A stretch of 64,000 nucleotides of DNA, taken from Candidatus Bacteroides merdigallinarum. GTDB taxonomy: Bacteria; Bacteroidota; Bacteroidia; Bacteroidales; Bacteroidaceae. Location: NCBI GenBank assembly GCA_019116285.1, contig DXBX01000082.1, forward strand, positions 1 through 64,000. Direction: 5' to 3'. The notes below the pieces were generated by a model. It had not been told where the DNA came from and searched no databases. It worked only from the letters and a program-made list of their open reading frames with translations. Positions 61,253 through 64,000 of the stretch are shown piece by piece (the first letter of the stretch is position 1; the number at the start of each line of letters is the position of its first letter). The translations under genes and the position numbers were made by a program.

Positions 61253-62839
61253 TTACATGAATTGTTTGGCAATCAGTGCGGCTGCCTTCTCAATCTTCTG
61301 GCAAACCTCGTCGCTGATGACGCCTTTCTTCAGGACATCCAGGATTTCCTCCTTCTGGTTGGCCTCCAGATAATCCAGGAAGCTACGCTCGAAGTCGTTC
61401 ACCTTGTCCAAAGGAATGTCGTGCAGCAAGCCGTGCGTACCGCAATACAGGATGGCAATCTGCTTCTCCACCGGCATCGGGCTGTACTGCGGCTGAACCA
61501 GCAGACGGGTATTCTTCTGTCCCTTGTCGATGGTCAGGGCCGTCACGGCATCCATTTCGCCGCTGAACTTCGAGAAGGCCTCCAATTCACGGAACTGGGC
61601 CTGGTCGATCTTCAACGTACCGGCCACCTTCTTCATGGCCTTGATCTGTGCGTTACCACCCACACGGCTCACGGAGATACCTACGTCGATGGCCGGGCGG
61701 TTGCCTTGGTTGAAGAGGTTCGTGTCCAAGAAGATCTGACCGTCGGTGATGGAAATCACGTTCGTCGGGATATAGGCGGAAACGTCGCCGGCCTGGGTCT
61801 CGATGATGGGCAGGGCCGTCAAGGAACCACCGCCTTTCACCTTGCCCTTCAAGCTGTCGGGCAGGTCGTTCATCTGACTGGCCACCTCCTGCTGGTTGAT
61901 GATCTTGGCCGCACGCTCCAACAAACGGGAGTGCAGGTAGAAGATATCACCCGGATAGGCCTCACGACCGGAAGGACGACGCAGGATCAAGGATACCTCA
62001 CGATAGGCAACAGCCTGCTTGGACAGGTCGTCATAAACCACCAAGGCGTGACGGCCGGTGTCGCGGAAGTATTCGCCAATGGCGGCTCCTGCAAACGGTG
62101 CATAATACTGCAAGGCAGCAGGGTCGGCAGCCGTAGCAGCCACCACAATGGTATAGTCCATGGCTCCGTGCTGGCGCAGGGTATTCACGATACTGGCCAC
62201 CGTGGAACCCTTTTGGCCAATGGCCACATAAATACAATATACGGGGTCTCCTGCTTCGTAATTACTGCGCTGGTTGATGATGGTGTCAATGGCAATGGCC
62301 GTCTTACCCGTCTGGCGGTCACCAATGATCAACTCACGCTGGCCGCGGCCAATAGGAATCATGGCATCCACCGCCTTCAGACCGGTCTGCAAAGGCTGGT
62401 TCACCGGCTGGCGATAGATAACGCCCGGTGCCTTGCGGTCCAAAGGCATCTCGCACAAGTCGCCGCCGATAAGTCCTTTGCCGTCCAGAGGCACACCCAA
62501 CGGGTCGATGACACGTCCCAGCATGCTCTCGCCCACCATGATAGAGGCGATACGCTTGGTGCGCTTCACCGTAAATCCCTCTTTGATCTTGTCCGTCGGA
62601 CCCAGCAACACGGCACCTACGTTGTCTTCCTCCAGGTTCATGACAATGCCCATGATGCCGTTCTCAAATTCCACCAATTCACTGGCCTCGGCATTGCGCA
62701 AGCCATAGATACGTGCCACGCCATCGCTCACCTGGAGCACGGTGCCGATCTCATCCAAGGAGACCTGCGTATCTATGCCTTCCAATTGTTTGCGGAGGAC
62801 ATCCGAGACTTCGCTTACTTTTATATTTTCAGATAGCAT
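61253..62839 (-). CDS. atpA: F-type ATP synthase alpha subunit
   Basis: A 528-aa subunit with Walker [12 protein letters not shown] in the conserved [21 protein letters not shown], the phosphate-binding and Arg-containing segment [38 protein letters not shown], and [18 protein letters not shown]. It forms the catalytic hexamer with beta (outside this window). Confidence 0.98.
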   Translation of the reverse strand: MLSENIKVSEVSDVLRKQLEGIDTQVSLDEIGTVLQVSDGVARIYGLRNAEASELVEFENGIMGIVMNLEEDNVGAVLLGPTDKIKEGFTVKRTKRIASIMVGESMLGRVIDPLGVPLDGKGLIGGDLCEMPLDRKAPGVIYRQPVNQPLQTGLKAVDAMIPIGRGQRELIIGDRQTGKTAIAIDTIINQRSNYEAGDPVYCIYVAIGQKGSTVASIVNTLRQHGAMDYTIVVAATAADPAALQYYAPFAGAAIGEYFRDTGRHALVVYDDLSKQAVAYREVSLILRRPSGREAYPGDIFYLHSRLLERAAKIINQQEVASQMNDLPDSLKGKVKGGGSLTALPIIETQAGDVSAYIPTNVISITDGQIFLDTNLFNQGNRPAIDVGISVSRVGGNAQIKAMKKVAGTLKIDQAQFRELEAFSKFSGEMDAVTALTIDKGQKNTRLLVQPQYSPMPVEKQIAILYCGTHGLLHDIPLDKVNDFERSFLDYLEANQKEEILDVLKKGVISDEVCQKIEKAAALIAKQFM

Positions 62840-62854
62840 ATTCTTAGTAATTTG

Positions 62855-63415
62855 TTATACGATTCTTCTGTTCTTGTCAATAAACTGTTGTTTCACTCTT
62901 TTCAACTGGGTAGCGATACTGGCATCCAACCTATAGTCATTTATATCAAAAATGAAACCGCCTTCCAACGCAGGATTGACCTCCGTCTGTAGCTCCATCC
63001 GGGCGTGCAACATGGAAGAGGCGCTATTTCGGATACGATCGGCCACCTTTTGACTCACGGGCACGGCCGTTATCAGCCGGGCCACGCCAATACGTTTGCT
63101 CTGACGGTACAGATCCATGAATGAAAGGCACATATATTGCAAGAGTTTCTCGCGCCGGTTCCTAAGCACCAACTTGATAAAGTCGGCAAAGGTCGCATCC
63201 ACCTTCCCGTTGCCCACAGCCGCCGCACACACCAACGAATACTTCTCATCCGTCGGCAACACCGGATTCTCAAGGGCAGCGCGAAAGTCCGGACATTTGC
63301 TGAAGGTCTCCGAAAGTGCCTTGCACTGTCGGTACAAGACGTCTTCCGTCCCCTTGTCTTTCGCAAATCCCATCAAAGCCTTTGCGTATCGCATCGAAAT
63401 AATTCCTATATCCAT
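62855..63415 (-). CDS. atpH: F-type ATP synthase delta subunit
   Basis: A 186-aa subunit from ATG 63415 (MDIGIISMRYAKALMGFAKDKG); ATG 63439 would add eight residues. The N-terminal helical domain contains SMRYAKALMGFAKDKGTEDVLYRQ and the C-terminal MELQTEVNPALEGGFIFDINDYRLDASIATQLKRVKQQF. It links F1 to the peripheral stalk. It lies 15 bases before atpA. Confidence 0.94.
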   Translation of the reverse strand: MDIGIISMRYAKALMGFAKDKGTEDVLYRQCKALSETFSKCPDFRAALENPVLPTDEKYSLVCAAAVGNGKVDATFADFIKLVLRNRREKLLQYMCLSFMDLYRQSKRIGVARLITAVPVSQKVADRIRNSASSMLHARMELQTEVNPALEGGFIFDINDYRLDASIATQLKRVKQQFIDKNRRIV

Positions 63416-63465
63416 TTTCTCCAAACGATTACGACTCAACGATTGGTCATCAAGCCCTTGGTCCT

Positions 63466-63972
63466 TTAATTCTTCTTACTGGCAGGAAGGATTTCATCCA
63501 ACATCCGGTCGATCATGTCCATCTGCTCGCGTTCTTCGTCCAGATTCTTGCGAATCACTTTTTCGGCGATGTCCACGGACAGCACGGCCACCTGACGACG
63601 GATATCACGGATAGCCTCCTCTTTCTCCTGCTGTATTTGTTTCCGCACTTCGTCCAGTTCTTTCTGGGCAACGGTCTCTGCCTGCTTGCGCGCATCGGCA
63701 ATGATCCGCTCGCGCTCCTGCATGGCTTCCCTCACAATACGCCCTTGTTCCTTGTTGGCCGAGGCAATCAAGGCTTCTGTATCCTCCTTCAGTTTGGAGA
63801 ACTTCTCATTCGCCTCGCGCGCCACTTCCATCGAGTGGTCTATGTAGGCCTTACGCTCTTCCACCATCTTGACGATGACCGGAAATCCGTATTTGGCAAG
63901 TACTACAAACACCACCAAGAATGACAGGAGCATCCAAAAGAGCAAACCACTCTCGGGTAATAACAATGACAT
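63466..63972 (-). CDS. atpF: F-type ATP synthase F0 subunit b
   Basis: A 168-aa peripheral-stalk subunit. One N-terminal membrane helix ([20 protein letters not shown]) is followed by a long charged coiled coil ([77 protein letters not shown]). The frame stays open upstream to the edge of the window, but [13 protein letters not shown] is the usual start. The c-subunit gene is expected just beyond position 64000. Confidence 0.95.
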   Translation of the reverse strand: MSLLLPESGLLFWMLLSFLVVFVVLAKYGFPVIVKMVEERKAYIDHSMEVAREANEKFSKLKEDTEALIASANKEQGRIVREAMQERERIIADARKQAETVAQKELDEVRKQIQQEKEEAIRDIRRQVAVLSVDIAEKVIRKNLDEEREQMDMIDRMLDEILPASKKN

Positions 63973-64000
63973 ACTTACAAACTCGGTTAAAGCAACCTGC

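Overview
This window comes from a Bacteroidales chromosome, most likely family Bacteroidaceae and a fairly GC-rich member by eye. Four things point there. Many genes are preceded by a TAnnTTTG box, the Bacteroides -7 promoter element (for example 934-941 on the minus strand, 2094-2101, 6212-6219, 7024-7031, 24207-24214). The primary sigma factor is short (286 aa) and lacks the long N-terminal region of proteobacterial RpoD. Lineage families are abundant (DUF5683, DUF4831, DUF4837, DUF5686, DUF6562, DUF3575, SusC-type TonB receptors). A Na+-pumping methylmalonyl-CoA decarboxylase operon of the succinate-propionate pathway is present. I cannot name the species.

Layout: 0-6.2 kb holds rpoD (minus), an ExoX-C-domain protein, and a parA-parB-DUF5683-mltD run. 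At 6.27 kb is tRNA-Asp(GTC), then a small AT-rich orphan gene and a secreted lactonase-like propeller. 8.3-12.8 kb (minus) is a Mfa/fimbria-like surface operon (DUF3575, Mfa2/FimB-like, DUF6562), whose middle gene is broken by an in-frame amber codon. 14.6-22.7 kb (minus) is a conserved housekeeping run: rlmN, DUF4837, pdxA, a sigma-54 activator, lptE, a TPR-like gene, secG, an MFS transporter and a PqqD-like protein. 23-34.7 kb holds an atypical UDP-GlcNAc 2-epimerase homologue, DUF5686, rarA, a Rel-family alarmone enzyme, dgkA, a short MFS protein, panB, a HAD phosphatase and a MATE pump. 34.7-35.6 kb is a GxxExxY nuclease-fold gene and a small winged-helix gene set among inverted repeats. 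35.6-44.4 kb is a MacB/FtsX-type ABC system (two permeases and one ATPase) divergent from an NtrC-like response regulator and histidine kinase; the intergenic space carries a sigma-54-type promoter and two tandem palindromes that look like activator sites. 44.5-53.3 kb has a lipoprotein phosphoesterase, an outer-membrane-like protein, a TonB receptor, a surface lipoprotein, a secreted DRGH-type nuclease and mazG. 53.6-58.3 kb is the methylmalonyl-CoA epimerase/decarboxylase operon, followed by a GH84 hexosaminidase. 60.3-64.0 kb (minus) is part of the F-type ATP synthase operon (atpF-atpH-atpA-atpG).

The most unusual content lies between genes. At least six families of short repeats recur in this one window. 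One is a composite element of exactly four 21-bp palindromic units inside inverted flanks (6.84, 22.85 and 38.99 kb). Others are 21-22-bp tandem arrays of unrelated sequence but the same period (1.03, 13.28, 14.56, 46.08 and 53.32 kb), a triple GCGGAT palindrome (38.80, 58.32 and 60.27 kb), and an ACATAGGAACATA inverted repeat clustered around the GxxExxY gene. No integrase, transposase or CRISPR array was seen.
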